From Paraphoma chrysanthemicola (taxonomy: Eukaryota > Ascomycota > Dothideomycetes > Pleosporales > Phaeosphaeriaceae), in contig JAGMWG010000006.1 of assembly GCA_020744225.1 (NCBI GenBank), positions 1,178,001 through 1,242,000 of the forward strand: a stretch of 64,000 nt of DNA. The letters run 5' to 3'. Shown here in pieces: positions 22,455-33,378 of this stretch. The notes below the pieces were generated by a model that ran no database searches, was not told the origin of the DNA, and saw only the letters and a program-made list of their open reading frames with translations. Numbering within the stretch: the first letter of the stretch is position 1; every line of letters begins with the position of its first letter. A program made the translations under genes and the position numbers.

Positions 22455-23289
22455 GACTGCGATTTTGGTCTCGATCGAGTGATCTACGAGAGTAGAATCG
22501 CTATCAAGGACGAGCAGATGGTGTTGAGCGAGTGTGGGGTTCAAATGAGGGTGAACGTAGAAGAGGAGAAAGTGTGGTCTGGGGGGTACTTGTTGAAGCT
22601 CAAGGCCACACACTAGCGCGTTTGTACATACATGAAATCTCACTTCACTTCTCAGCGATTGCCGAGAGAGCCAATGAGAGTGGAGGAATTAGTGTATTGT
22701 TGTGGGGTTAAGGTGCGAGCGTTTGTACACTGAGCACGTGCGGTGGGGTGTAGGCTCTTGCCTATTTCGCACGGCCGCTCAACCACTTTTTGGGTCGGGC
22801 ATTGACGACGTGGGCTCCCAGAACAACCTGCATTTAGACCAGTCGTTCGACGCTGGACAATCCGTAATTGCTGATTGTTGCGGGAGTGGCGCTGTATGCT
22901 CCCAGGATTCGCCGCCGTTGGCAGGGAGCAGAGAAGCCAAACCTCGAGAGTGAAGTGAAAAATAGCTGCTGGGATAAGTGCAACGACCATGGCTCTGAGC
23001 TCAAATGTAAGGCATGAAAAAGAGGGACTGCGGGCTCCACAGAGAAAACAGTGAATGTTAGGTGAGGAGTTACAAGCTAGAAGATGAGAAGGAACAGGAA
23101 CATTCAAGGTAAGGCGACGCCTTTATGATCAGCAGACCTTTGAGAGGCGCGTTGGACTATATCGTTTGCTTGCGGCCATGATTTTGTATCAAAGCCGGTG
23201 GTTCAGGCTGCGATGCGATATTTAGTCCTCAGACCCTCCAGACACAACGTTGCCAGTTACAGACTTAGTGCTCGGCTTTCTCCTGGTGA
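22455..23289. other. Intergenic, promoter of the surface protein gene
   Basis: Between two minus-strand genes. No ATG-starting frame with family features or matching splice sites was found. Confidence 0.45.
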
Positions 23290-24256
23290 TCAGTCACCGT
23301 ACAGCTCCATGAGGTGGTTCAACATCTTTCGCTGCAACTCCAGCAGCTGCTTTTTCGTGATCTTCTGACTACTCGCTCCATCAGACGCCTGTGGAGCGTC
23401 CTTGGTGGTGGATGAGTCGTCGCTGTCAATGATCACCAGATGGGGTTTCAGTCCAAAGAACGGAACGCCGAGAACCTTCAGCGACGACGTTTGCGACTCG
23501 GTCATCGCTTTGCAAGCTCGGTAGACCTTGGCGTCATACTGGCTCAGCTCAGCTTCTTCGCGCTCGGGCGTCTATGCAAATCAGCTTGTGAAGGGTTTCT
23601 GGGGGGATAGGCATACACGTAAGAGTGGGGATCCATCAAGAAGTCCTGGAAGAGATCTGCAGATATCAATCAGCTGTAGATGAATTGCAACATTTGGCGT
23701 ACAGTGCAGCTCGATGTGTTCGCTCATTCTCTCGTTTGAGCTTGTGGTCCTCGATGAGACGTTCACGTCCAGCTTCCCTTCAAACGTCAACAAGGCTTTC
23801 ATCAAAGACGACTAGACTTACCACTGCTTTAGATTTCCCTCTTGCTCTTTCATCAGCTGCTCATGTTATTACATGCTCGACGCTGCACGAATCTTGGAAT
23901 ACCTTGCGAATGGATGGGGCAAAATCCGGGTTCTGAGTAGCAATTTTGCTCACGCATCGCAGACCCTGCTTCCATTCCGTGATAGTTGCTGGATCAATGA
24001 GTGAAGTCGCATTACTGTATTTTGGCTTTGGGTGTTGCGGGACTTGTCGATTGAGCAGACGTGGATCCCCTGTTTGGTGATATGGCAGATTCTGTTGTGG
24101 CGTGTTCACCTGGGAAGGATCCTGGTAGGCTTGGTAGTTTTGGCCGGGACCATATGAATGCTGAGATTCTTGGTTCAAACCCGCATTCGGTTGTTGAAGG
24201 CTTGCCAAAGTCGCCAGAATTTGCGCAAGATCTGTGTTGGGCTCGATGTTGTCCAT
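23290..24256 (-). CDS. DUF2458 family protein
   Basis: Exons 24256-23903, 23856-23822, 23777-23703, 23656-23617 and 23571-23290 encode 261 residues, with four short introns (44-46 nt) packed into 330 bp. The N-terminus is Gln/Pro-rich (residues 15-70). LIDPATITEWKQGLRCVSKIA begins the DUF2458 domain, followed across three introns by LMKEQEGNLKQWEAGRERLI, a basic helix, PLLRTPEREEAELSQYDAKVY, and a terminal helix LLELQRKMLNHLMELYGD. Tiny exons of 35 and 40 nt were accepted because frame and the charged-helix pattern continue through all joins. A fungal family of unknown function, coiled-coil rich. It is divergent from the COX14-like gene. Confidence 0.7.
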
Positions 24257-24721
24257 GGTCGTGGTTGAGGTCAGGCTGCAATTTGGAGAGTTGTCCTACT
24301 CAAGTGGGCAAGGAGCTTGACGTCAAGATAGCGATGTGCTAAATGGATCGTGATAGCCGCGTTGTGACCCGTACATTGCGCGCTTCTGCGTTGGCTCCTC
24401 GTTCACGGTGAATGGGAAGGGGCTGACGTGCTTGAGCGTGACACAGATAACCTCATCCCAAATGAGATAGGAAAGAAGCAACCAGAAGTAAGACAGGATC
24501 AATAGTCCATGGTGCGGATCTCACAATCTCAAATATTGTGTTGATGTTGTCTTCAGGATGCAGTCGTGCTGGACCAATGTTTCGCCGATGTCCGCATTTG
24601 GTGGCATCATGACCCTGGTCGATCTCAACTTTTGCCAATCAGTCGACCTCCACCTCCGCATCCCGCTGCCACCCACCACAGACATTCTGCCTCCTCTGGA
24701 CCTCCGTCTTCGCCGCTCACG
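24257..24721. other. Divergent intergenic region
   Basis: Between the DUF2458 gene (minus) and the COX14-like gene (plus). A frame from an ATG at 24566 runs into the latter but its extra 52 residues look like leader sequence (His/Pro-rich), so I treat it as 5' UTR. Confidence 0.45.
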
Positions 24722-25597
24722 ATGTCGAAGTCTCCCAAAGAGTCCACAAGATTTACCGCGACCGGTGTATGGGCGCACACACGGCCCGGCGGGCGGGCAA
24801 CTACGCTCCAATTCGCAGATCCGGCACCCAAAAATGAAACCCCACAGCAAAAGGTCAAGCGATTAAGAGAAGCAGCGAACCGGGCAAAGATGGCACAGGT
24901 CACAAGATGGGATTACATGTATCTCTATGGGCGAATGGCTGCAGACGCTGCGCATAGATTTACAGTATATGGCCTGATCTTCGCAACGGGTACGAGACTT
25001 TGGATGGTGCATGTCAATTGCGCTCGCATTGACTTGCCACTCTGTAGTATGACTACTGACACTCTCATAGGCTGCGTTGGTGTTTTGGCTGTATTTTCAA
25101 TTGGCGACATGATCGTCTACAACCGGCGGAAACGCGCAATCTACTTTGCCGAAGAAGAACGAGCACAAGCCCGCATCCTCGAAACTGCACGAACAGCAGT
25201 CGCCGAAGGAACTCCAACAGCAGCGCAGGCCGCGCTTGTACGAGGTATCGCGGAGGAGCAAGAGGCTATGGAGAAGAAGAAGTCGGAGCGGAAGGCACCT
25301 TCGCGGTTGTTATGGTGGCTACACGGTGACTGGAAAGAAGACAAGGAGATTGCGGAGCAGAGGCGATTGGCGCTGGAAGAGGTCAAGAAGCTAGAAATGA
25401 CTGGTGGATCGGGGACTGGCATCGTGGACGCAGTGCAGGAGGCAAGGCAGAATTACACACCGTCAACGTCATCAGCGTCCCCTTCGCCAATAGTGGGTGG
25501 CCCGCTGGACAATACGGCAGAAAAGGTAACGCAGAAGGTCGAGCAGACGGGCAAGGGCTGGCTCGGATGGGCTATGGGTGGAAACAAGAAAGAGTAA
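24722..25597 (+). CDS. COX14-like cytochrome c oxidase assembly domain protein
   Basis: Exons 24722-24989 and 25071-25597 encode 264 residues. The core is MAADAAHRFTVYGLIFATG followed after the splice by CVGVLAVFSIGDMIVYNRRK, which forms one or two membrane segments after an AHR motif, as in fungal COX14-domain proteins of the mitochondrial inner membrane. A basic N-terminus and a long Ala/Glu/Lys helix (EEERAQARILETARTAVAEG) flank it, and the C-terminal part holds SRLLWWLHGDWKED. The 81-nt intron is a multiple of three and has no stop codon, so retention would add 27 residues inside the membrane region. The family assignment rests on the short core and is tentative. Confidence 0.6.
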   Translation: MSKSPKESTRFTATGVWAHTRPGGRATTLQFADPAPKNETPQQKVKRLREAANRAKMAQVTRWDYMYLYGRMAADAAHRFTVYGLIFATGTRLWMVHVNCARIDLPLCSMTTDTLIGCVGVLAVFSIGDMIVYNRRKRAIYFAEEERAQARILETARTAVAEGTPTAAQAALVRGIAEEQEAMEKKKSERKAPSRLLWWLHGDWKEDKEIAEQRRLALEEVKKLEMTGGSGTGIVDAVQEARQNYTPSTSSASPSPIVGGPLDNTAEKVTQKVEQTGKGWLGWAMGGNKKE

Positions 25598-25816
25598 AAG
25601 CAAGCATATCACGACCTTGGAGAGATCAATCACTCCTTACTCCATGTACTATACCTCGCGCCTGTACAACGCTGTCTCAGTACCTGTATGCATGGTGGAG
25701 TTGGGCGTCCCGTTTAGACGTACGCTGCTGTTATGTGGAGTATCTACGCTTCATGTCCATAGTTACCATCGAAGTTCCAACAATTTAACGATTGCACTTC
25801 TGCCCTGAACAACTCT

Positions 25817-26300
25817 TCATCGGTTTCCCTGCCCTGAAACGGGTATGTAGTTTCTTCGCTCTCTTATCCTTTCAACCCATGGCCTCATTCCAGCCCAACC
25901 CAGTAACCCTAGCGTTGCTCCTATGAAGATGAACACCACAGCTTGATCCTTCGCCGAGTCTCGTTGGAAGCAGGTTGTGAACACATTCTCTTCTTTTACT
26001 CCCTGGCAGAAGGGATAGCTGAGGCAGAATTGGCGATTGCAATCGCTGCAGGTCTTCTTTGATGCGCGAGGCTTATGAAGGTCTGGCGACACGGGCTTTT
26101 TGGCGGTTGAGGGCGCATCAAGCGCGACAATGGTCGAGTTGCCGGAACAGGTGCATTTGCAGAAAGACGTTGGTGCTGGCGGATAGAGTCAGTAGACACA
26201 AGGATGGTATATCAAGCAGACACCTACAAGCTGCCAGTGATAGAGACAGAGAACTCAGGAACGCTATCAGCACCAGGACGAAGAGGGACGGTCTGCGCAT
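25817..26300 (-). CDS. Small secretory-pathway membrane protein, cysteine-rich lumenal domain
   Basis: Exons 26300-26228 and 26175-25817 (52-nt intron, GTAGGT donor) encode 143 residues. A signal peptide (MRRPSLFVLVLIAFLSSLSL) ends near LAAS. The lumenal part has paired cysteines: FCKCTCSGN, TCSDCNRQFCLSYPFCQG and TTCFQRDS. A single membrane helix follows (DQAVVFIFIGATLGLLGWAGM) and a basic cytosolic tail. The ordered cysteine array and the KEENVFTTCFQRDS block look like a conserved fungal membrane family of unknown function. Choosing the GTAGGT donor instead of the nearby GTGTCT is required to keep the cysteine frame. Confidence 0.7.
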
Positions 26301-26706
26301 CTTGTGGAGATGTCGTGTCTGTATGTAGCCAGGTCTGGGCGGCGTTGCACCTGCTGGCCACGTGCAAGAAGCGGGAGGAAGTTCGCAAAGAATTCTTTCG
26401 TTTGGACCTGTACCTTGACTATCCAGACATCCAAATGTGAAAGACGGTCAAGAATGGTTCGTCTCAGAGTGTCGGTTGAACGTGAGACCTCCGCCGCCCG
26501 CAGAAGCTCAGGCCAGCAGTTGGTTCACCGACCAGTCGGCGCTAAGCATTTTCCTTCCCCTCCACCTGCCATCGCTGCAACACCACAAACCGCGCTTTTG
26601 GCGTCGGTCAAGCTTCCATTAATACTCTGACATATCGCTGCCTGGTTGCGCACGCGTAATTTTCCCAGACTCGGCGTTGTCGACCGCGACCAGCCATTGC
26701 GACTCA
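26301..26706. other. Divergent intergenic region
   Basis: Between the small membrane protein (minus) and the RRM protein (plus). No supported gene. Confidence 0.45.
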
Positions 26707-28437
26707 ATGTCCGCAGCACAAGCGGCTAACCCTACTGAAGCGCAGCCAGCTCAGCAAGACGAGGACAAAATCGTGCGCCTCCACATCACCCCACTCAAAC
26801 CCGATCTCCTCAAAGTCTACCTCGCGCCGTCTATTCTTCCGCTCGCAAAGAACATTTCATACCATTCCGTCGAGACATTCCCCGAAAAAGGCTACGGCTA
26901 TCTAGACCTGCCCGAAAGCGAAGCGCAAAAGCTCAAGAAGAAGCTGAACGGCACGACACTGCGAGGTGCGAAAGTGCGCATCGAAATGGCGAAGTCAGAG
27001 AAGCGCAAGGCCCGCGAAGAGGCTGACGCGGCCAAGGACCGGGAAGAGGCTGAGCGACCATCTAAGCGCGCGAAGAAGGAAAAGCGGAAGAAAGAGGATG
27101 GTGTCTTGGAAGGCGTGGTGCTGGAGAATGAGAGAAAGGTGAAGCGCGGCTGGACAGAGCCCCTCTCGAAGAGCAAGAAAGACCGAAAAGAGAAGAAAGA
27201 TAAAGATCAGAAGCATGAGCAGAAAAAGTCAAAGTACACCAAGGAGCCCGAGATGCTCTTCAAGGCCAAATTGACGCCTGTCGCTGCCACGGAAGTGTCG
27301 CGCAAGGAGAAAAAGTCCGACAAGAAGGAAAAGAAAGAGAAGCGATCCAAGTCAAAGGAGGTGGTGGTGCATGAGTTTGAAAAGAACACAAAAACACCAA
27401 GTTTTTTGAAGGAGACAAAGGTCGCTACTGAAAAGAAGCCGGCGGTTGAGTACGTCAATGGCCAAGGCTGGGTGGATGAGGACGGCAACGTTGTCGAGCC
27501 CGAAACCGGAAAAGCTAGGAACAGGAGAGTGCTCGAGTTGGTGGACAGGCCTGTCGAACCGGAAAAGAAGAAATCAGCCACCCCGCCGGTGTCGTCATCA
27601 CCAGTGACCAAAGCGTCCAAGAAGAAGGCAAAGGTTACTCCTCCGCCAGAATCTGAGGATGAGGACGAATCGTCTGTGGTTTCGTCGTCGTCCGAGGACA
27701 GCTCGTCAGAATCTGAGGCCGAATCATCAGACGCCGAGTCCGCGCCCTCTACACCTGCGCCAGCCGTGAATGGAGTAAAAGAGACTGCGGACAGCCAGGT
27801 CACTCCAAATGGGGACAAGGAAGTCCATCCACTCGAAGCTCTCTTCAAGCGAGCAAAGCCAACCCCAGGTCCCTTGTCAATCTCCACTCCCAAGAAACTG
27901 ACCCCTATCACCACGTCCTTCAACTTCTTCGATGGCGATGCCAATGCTGAGAATATGGAAGTCGATCAGGTTGGCCAAGTAGTCGACAATGCCCCCACCA
28001 CACCGTTCACCGAGCGGGATCTGGAATGGAGAGGTCTCCGAAGCGCAGCCCCCACCCCCGACACGGCCGCCATTGGCAGACGCTTCTCATTCGACTGGAG
28101 AAAGGGCAGCCAGGAGGATGCTGATGAGGAGGAGGACGAGGACACAGGCGACGCAGAAGCCGACCAACAATTATCCAAGAACACAAAAGCCAATGCCAAA
28201 GCTAACGCCGCAAACAACAAACTCCCCGGCGTCGCAGAAGAAGAAGAGGACGAAGATGCCGAAGCAGGTGCAAAGGAAGCCGGCGCGGACGAGAAGCCGG
28301 AAAGCGAGTTTCGGAAATGGTTCTGGGAGAACCGAGGCGATCTGAATCGCGCATGGAAGAAGCGAAGACGTGATGCGCTGAAATCGAAGAGGCATGCTGA
28401 GAACAAGAAGATGACGCCGCACCGGAGGGTCGGATGA
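26707..28437 (+). CDS. Large charged RRM-containing protein, probably nucleolar
   Basis: An intronless 576-residue protein from the first ATG at 26707. Residues about 25-100 form an RRM-like fold: IVRLHITPLKPDLLKVYL (RNP2-like), GYGYLDL (RNP1-like) and RGAKVRIEMA. Long Lys/Glu tracts follow (RKKEDG, KSKKDRKEKKDKDQK, KKEKKEKRSKSKE), then Ser/Asp/Glu repeats (about 315-360). The C-terminal block ESEFRKWFWENRGDLNRAW ends in a basic KKRRRDALKSKR. This layout resembles NOL8-like ribosome biogenesis factors, but identity with Nop8 is not shown. Nucleolar location and RNA binding are inferred from composition and the RRM. Confidence 0.65.
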   Translation: MSAAQAANPTEAQPAQQDEDKIVRLHITPLKPDLLKVYLAPSILPLAKNISYHSVETFPEKGYGYLDLPESEAQKLKKKLNGTTLRGAKVRIEMAKSEKRKAREEADAAKDREEAERPSKRAKKEKRKKEDGVLEGVVLENERKVKRGWTEPLSKSKKDRKEKKDKDQKHEQKKSKYTKEPEMLFKAKLTPVAATEVSRKEKKSDKKEKKEKRSKSKEVVVHEFEKNTKTPSFLKETKVATEKKPAVEYVNGQGWVDEDGNVVEPETGKARNRRVLELVDRPVEPEKKKSATPPVSSSPVTKASKKKAKVTPPPESEDEDESSVVSSSSEDSSSESEAESSDAESAPSTPAPAVNGVKETADSQVTPNGDKEVHPLEALFKRAKPTPGPLSISTPKKLTPITTSFNFFDGDANAENMEVDQVGQVVDNAPTTPFTERDLEWRGLRSAAPTPDTAAIGRRFSFDWRKGSQEDADEEEDEDTGDAEADQQLSKNTKANAKANAANNKLPGVAEEEEDEDAEAGAKEAGADEKPESEFRKWFWENRGDLNRAWKKRRRDALKSKRHAENKKMTPHRRVG

Positions 28438-28646
28438 AAGGAGCCATCGATGGAAGAGATTGTGTGATAGTGTTATGCATAGAGATGGTACGATGTGAAT
28501 TTGGCATAGCGAAATGGTCCATTGTATTGCACTGCATAGCATAGCATCGCATATTTCAAATCGTTGTCGTTAGATTTACACTCAATACCGAAACATACAA
28601 TCCGCGCATCAAACCATCTCTCATGTGGCCATATCCATACAATCAT

Positions 28647-29350
28647 TTACACATCAACACCCTTCCACCGCACACTCCTCTCCCCAGCACTACCCCAACT
28701 TCCCTCCTTCCCCGTCCCAACACACGCCTCCTCGCCCCTCGTCAACACCTCATGCTCATGTCGCGGCTGCCCATGTCCATGCTGACTATCTTGTGAGTCG
28801 AGCGAATCATGTCTCCTCCCACTCGCACCATCAGTCTGGATCTCGGGATCAGGGAAATAATGCCAGCGTTCGGAATGCGTGGATTTGGTGTGCGTGCGAT
28901 GTTTAGCATGCTGTGACTGTCGGTTTAGTTGGGACCGGGATGGATCTTGGTGAAGAGCGGGACTAGGTAAGGATGAACACAGCAGATTTTCACAGATCAT
29001 GCCTTTACTATTCTATCAGTCATGCCACTCCCATGCAAACGAAGGAGTTAAGGGCGTACCTTTCTCCGTCGCGGCGATGATTTCTTCAGGGACGGGGTAT
29101 AAGAGGGGTTTTGGCGGGGGCTGGGAGTCGGGCGGGAAAGTGAAGGTGGGTGAGTGGTGTGGTGGAGATTTGGGCGATGATGCTGGGTGGACATGTTAGG
29201 ATATGTGCCAAAGGGAGGGTAAAGCCGTAGTGTCGTTGCGGTGGGGAGCATACCAGAGTTGTCGACGCGGTCTGGTGGGATGGGGATATCGATGTCGTAA
29301 TGTTGATGGCGGGAAGTGTGATGTGTGAGGCGTGTTATTGTGTTACCCAT
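28647..29350 (-). CDS. Unknown protein with N-myristoylation-like start
   Basis: Exons 29350-29254, 29182-29060 and 29002-28647 encode 191 residues (introns 71 and 57 nt). The protein starts MGNTITRL, a good N-myristoylation consensus, followed by HYDIDIPIPPDRVDNS. The middle is Pro-rich (PPHHSPTFTFPP, then YPVPEEIIAATEKGMICENL). The C-terminal half is His/Ser/charged and low in complexity. No enzyme or binding domain was recognised. Splice sites, frame continuity and the abrupt composition change outside the model support a real gene; the function is unknown. Membrane attachment through myristate is an inference from the first six residues. Confidence 0.6.
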
Positions 29351-30118
29351 GTTGATGAATGGCGTTGAATAATGTTTAGTGAAAAGAGGCGCTACGATGA
29401 CTTGGTAAAGGTGGTGATGAATATTCTTTCGACCATTGCTCGAGCTGTTCACTTATACCATTCATGCCCAGACTCCACTCTTCATCTGTGAAACTCTGTC
29501 CTCCCTTCCTTTTGCACATGCTCCTCATGACGTACACCCAAGCTTCTTGGCCTCCCTTTCCTCCACCCTCCATGGCCGCAGCATCGTAGCGTACCCCAAA
29601 GCTGGAGACCCTGCGTTATCAGACACCTTGAACTGATTTGAATTAGTCTGGCGGACATGTCAGTAATGCGGAATCTGAGCCCTTGGCAGCGATCTGCAGT
29701 GGAGGATCTGGATCTGCGCTGGGGTATGGCTTGCTGTAGGGTTAGCGATCGTCGCTGTTAGCTGCAGGAAGAAGTTCCCGCAAAAGCAAGCATCTGATAA
29801 GACCCTGAAAGAAACATGACAAGATGTCAAAAGCTTTTGAGATTATAGTACCTAAGCCTCCAGATAGGCGAGCTAGCCCATCTCGTTCGTTCGTGAAGTT
29901 GTTATCATGCCTCATTAGGGTGCGCCATGACGCCATTACCTGTTCTGTCTATCCTCTGGGATCCCATTTCCTGAATAGTCGATTGTCAAGACTGGCCTTT
30001 TGTTGGTGCAGATCGAGTGGGATGGAGTTCCAGGAAAGAATTCCACTATGCGTGTGCAACAATGCCATGGCTTGGCTGTTGCATGTCGATGTCATGTCCG
30101 CCCACATAACTGCTCTCC
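29351..30118. other. Intergenic, no gene seen
   Basis: Upstream of the myristoylation-motif gene and downstream of the coiled-coil gene, both on the minus strand. Only short unrelated frames. Confidence 0.5.
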
Positions 30119-31015
30119 TCATGAAGTCTGACTCTCTCCGGCTGTGGTAGTAGCGGTGGTAGTAGCGGCGCCTTCGCCAGTGCTAGTAGTATTTCCCGTG
30201 GTAGATGGAGCACCCTGCCTTCCACGCTGTGCGTCAGCATCCCCGCTCCTGATCATGCGCTCCAGATCCCTGATTCTCTGCTTCAGCATGTCATTCTCTC
30301 GCTTGACCGCTTCTAGCTCTGCCCTGTGCTGTGCGACTTCCTCGTAACGCGGAGTGCTGACTACGCTCGAGCTTCTATGGTCTCGATGTGAGGGATCGGG
30401 GTTCGCTGCCGATTGAGACGAAATCGAGTAGCGATGGGGGAGGACGCCCGGCGGCAGTCCGCTCCGCGACACGCTCGAGGAACTGCGGTGGCGGCGAGAA
30501 GGCGTGGGATGCAGCGAGCCAGTCAGTGAGCCTGCATACGCCGGGTCATTTGGATCCAGCACCACGCCCGAAGTACCGCTTGATGCTACGGATGTTGTTG
30601 AGGCCACCGATGCAGAGTGGGCGCGCAAAGCCGAGAGCTCACGCGTCAGGCGGTTGACTACTGCCTCCTGCTCCTTTTCTAACTCCAAGTGCATCTCCGC
30701 TGGCGTCATGGGGCGTGGATGTCGCATGGGCACGCCCGCAGAGTCTGCGCTCGAGACGTGGGCGCTCGTGCTCGGGCTGAGAGGCGGGAACGCGTGGCTA
30801 TGACTGTGATGGACCTGTGCAGAAGGCGGAATCGTTCCTCCTGGCGATGCAAGCGGCAGTGGCGGCGGTGACATGGGGTATATCTGCGAGGCCCTGCGCG
30901 AGGCCGGTGTTGAGTTCTGGCGTGAGAGCGAGCCTGACGCGGGCTGCGTGCCTGACGGATTGCTCGTCACATTGGGTCGCGGAGACGCAGGCACAGAGTT
31001 GAGGTCGGGCGCCAT
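30119..31015 (-). CDS. Ser/Pro-rich protein with C-terminal coiled coil
   Basis: An intronless 298-residue frame from the ATG at 31015. The first 100 residues are Ser/Pro/Ala-rich (SRQNSTPASRRAS, YPMSPPPLPLASP). Residues about 105-135 form a helix (AEMHLELEKEQEAVVNRLTREL), a Ser-rich linker follows, and residues about 240-265 are a clear leucine-repeat coiled coil (ELEAVKRENDMLKQRIRDLE). The tail is Gly/Thr-rich. Such layouts occur in conserved fungal proteins without assigned function; dimerisation is likely. No DNA-binding basic region directly precedes the coiled coil, so I do not call it a bZIP. Confidence 0.6.
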   Translation of the reverse strand: MAPDLNSVPASPRPNVTSNPSGTQPASGSLSRQNSTPASRRASQIYPMSPPPLPLASPGGTIPPSAQVHHSHSHAFPPLSPSTSAHVSSADSAGVPMRHPRPMTPAEMHLELEKEQEAVVNRLTRELSALRAHSASVASTTSVASSGTSGVVLDPNDPAYAGSLTGSLHPTPSRRHRSSSSVSRSGLPPGVLPHRYSISSQSAANPDPSHRDHRSSSVVSTPRYEEVAQHRAELEAVKRENDMLKQRIRDLERMIRSGDADAQRGRQGAPSTTGNTTSTGEGAATTTATTTAGESQTS

Positions 31016-31846
31016 GTTGCTTCTGCTCAAGACGATACGCGTCGCTCTTGCTGGGCAGACGGTGGTGTTGTCGCTGAGTAGCTACCCTGGGCTCTGGGAG
31101 CTGGTTCTTGGCTAGATATTGCCTTGATAGACGCTATTCTGCCCGCCGTGGTCAAATGAATGCGGACAGCCGTACCGCCTGCTTTGGCTGGATACGTGTG
31201 GCGCGTTGGGTTTGTTGGCAACTGCGACTGCAAGTTGAGACGGGTGAATGCGGTGAGAGTGGGAGCAGCGACCAAAGGAGGGGCACAAATCAGCTGGCTG
31301 CCATGATGCTGGGGTGTGCGTGCCTGCGTGCCCCGAGCGCAGCGACGGTCGTTGTTCAGCCTGTTGTTGCTTGCGGACTTCGTTGGTCGGCGTTAGTCGA
31401 CGACATGCTCTGCTCGCCCGCAAGACGTGTGGTCCACCAGACTACGCGCCTCAAGTTTCATGCTAAGTATCACCATGAAGCGCTCATCTCCCACACACGA
31501 TATCACACTGTCGATACGCACGTATTCACGAATGATTCCAAAGATGTGTGTGATGTGCAAACTTTCTTCTTACCGATGCCTGATTTCCTGGTATTCATGC
31601 CGCTTTTCTCTCCGCTCCTTCATGCGTCATCCTCGCTCGCGCGGTGGCGTTCGGTACCTCCCTGCGGCACAGCCATGATGTTATGCGCCTCATTAATGCC
31701 CGAGACCGACGCGTTTGATTTCGGCTCGTGCCGAATAATGCACGAGAACAATGCCATGGTTCCCGTCTAACTCCAAGCCGCAATGCTCTATCGAAATGTG
31801 ACTTTTTCCCGTCTCAGGGGTAGCCTTGCCTCTCTTCTCCCATGCC
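31016..31846. other. Intergenic, no gene seen
   Basis: Between the coiled-coil gene and the 3' end of the eIF3L gene, both minus strand. A 220-codon plus-strand frame here lacks a credible start context and domain features. Confidence 0.5.
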
Positions 31847-33378
31847 TTAGTACGTCCTAGCGAGGTTGCGAAGGTACCAATCGACTAGTCTCCTGCCCAC
31901 CTTGGCTTCAGATACGTGGATCAAGTCCTGTAAACGGTCAGCTTACGTTGAGCATGCATGATGCTCATCAAACTTACTCCCTCCATGGCGTAGTCGAGAT
32001 CACTGCTGTGAATCACATCGCCCTCCAACAAGCCGCCCTCGCTCCACCTTGTTTGCCTGTTCCTCTGCTTGTTTACGAGCAACCAGCATCTGAGCTTCTC
32101 GGGCTCGACCTCGAGGAAACCAGCCAGTTTCTTGAGGTCCATTGTGGTGTAGAGCTTGAGGTAGCTCTTGACAGTGGGCGACATCATGTTGTTCTTGACC
32201 TCGTCCATGAAGATGCGCAAATGGTGCTCCACAGGGTCCACATTCACCTCTGGGTTGTCAAAGTCAGGGGGCGTGGGGCTGATGAATTTGGGGCATGCTG
32301 TCCGGAACAGCTCCTCGAAGAGCGGTAGAGCATCAGGGCCACCGCGTTGCAGCCTGTTAAACTGCTCGCCGTACTTCTCCCTGAGGGCTGTGTGGATCGT
32401 GTCATCGAGCCTGGTGGGGTGGAAGGCCACGCAGATGGCGACGAGCGCGTACATCTGGTCGTTCTTCTTGGTGATCGAGTCATATTGCGCGTTCTTCTGG
32501 AAGTTCTTCGTCCGCGATACGTAGACGAGAATGTGGCTGAACATGCGGATGGCGTCGGCATACCGGCGCATCATCATGTAGGAGAACCCAACGTAGTAGT
32601 ACGTCGTGAAGTGTGCGGCCATGACACGAGCGAACATGGCCTTCTTGTTGAGCTCAATATCGTCGAGCGTCTTGAGCGCCAGGCTGAAGTCGCCCAGCAG
32701 ACAGTGCACTCGCAGCAGGCCGATGATGGAGAAGTAGCCCAGCATCTTGTACAGCGGCCGGTTGCCGTACTCGCCGGCGTAGAGAGCCGCGTCCTCGCCC
32801 CGTTTCATCGCGGCCAGCTGCTCGCTGATTTGCGACCGCTGGATGAGCGAGTACAGCACGTTGAGCACGCTGTAGCAGCCCCAGGTGTTCGGGTTCTCCC
32901 GCAGCAGCGCAATCTCCTCCTCATTGTCATTCTTCAGGGCGACCTTTTGGCGGTAGCTGCAGAAGCTGTTGAATTGGTAGATGAACTCGTCGATGACATC
33001 CCAGGCCCAGTAGTACTATCCCGCGTTAGCCCTGCACCATGCCGCCGCAGCAGTCACCCTTACATTTGGCACCTCGAGATCGACGGGGCCCTCCGAGTTC
33101 AGGATGTAGTGGAACAGGTTGCAGTAGTTGTCGTAGCTCGCAAATTTGGTCTCAAGCGTCGCCTGGAACTCGAGCGGGGTGGCGGCGGCCTGCAGCTGCG
33201 CATGAATGTCCTGATTGCTCGTGATGTTCGAGGGCATGCGGTCCAGGTCGTCCATGCCGTCGTACTGGACCTGCTCGCGGTAGTCGTTGGCGAGCGCCTC
33301 CTCCTCTACGTCTGACGCGTCTTCCGGGGCGCGCCTGGCGGCCTCGCCATTCTGGTACGGGGCCTGTCGCAAGCTCAT
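31847..33378 (-). CDS. Translation initiation factor eIF3 subunit L
   Basis: Exons 33378-33064, 33015-31978 and 31927-31847 encode 477 residues (introns 48 and 50 nt). The N-terminus is acidic. Recognisable eIF3L blocks follow: YNLFHYIL-type helix (NYCNLFHYILNSEGP), YYWAWDVIDEFIYQFNSFC after intron 1, SVLNVLYSLIQRSQI, LGYFSIIGLLRVHCLLGDF, and HFTTYYYVGFSYMMMRRY. The C-terminal PCI-type segment contains KLYTTMDLKKLAGFLEV. The last intron joins DYAMEG to DLIHVSEAKVGRRLVDWYL, restoring the conserved C-terminus, whereas reading through would end in unrelated sequence. Part of the eIF3 scaffold on the 40S subunit; present in filamentous fungi and absent from baker's yeast. Divergent from the EthD gene. 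Confidence 0.92.

Noticed and set aside
24566..24721. In-frame ATG 52 codons upstream of the COX14-like start
   Set aside because: The added residues are His/Pro-rich and look like leader; MSKSPKEST is the more natural start. Not excluded.
30119..31015. bZIP transcription factor
   Set aside because: Coiled coil is present but no basic DNA-binding region with the Asn/Arg signature directly before it.
31108..31770. 220-codon plus-strand frame
   Set aside because: No family features, poor start context, lies in an intergenic region between two minus-strand genes.
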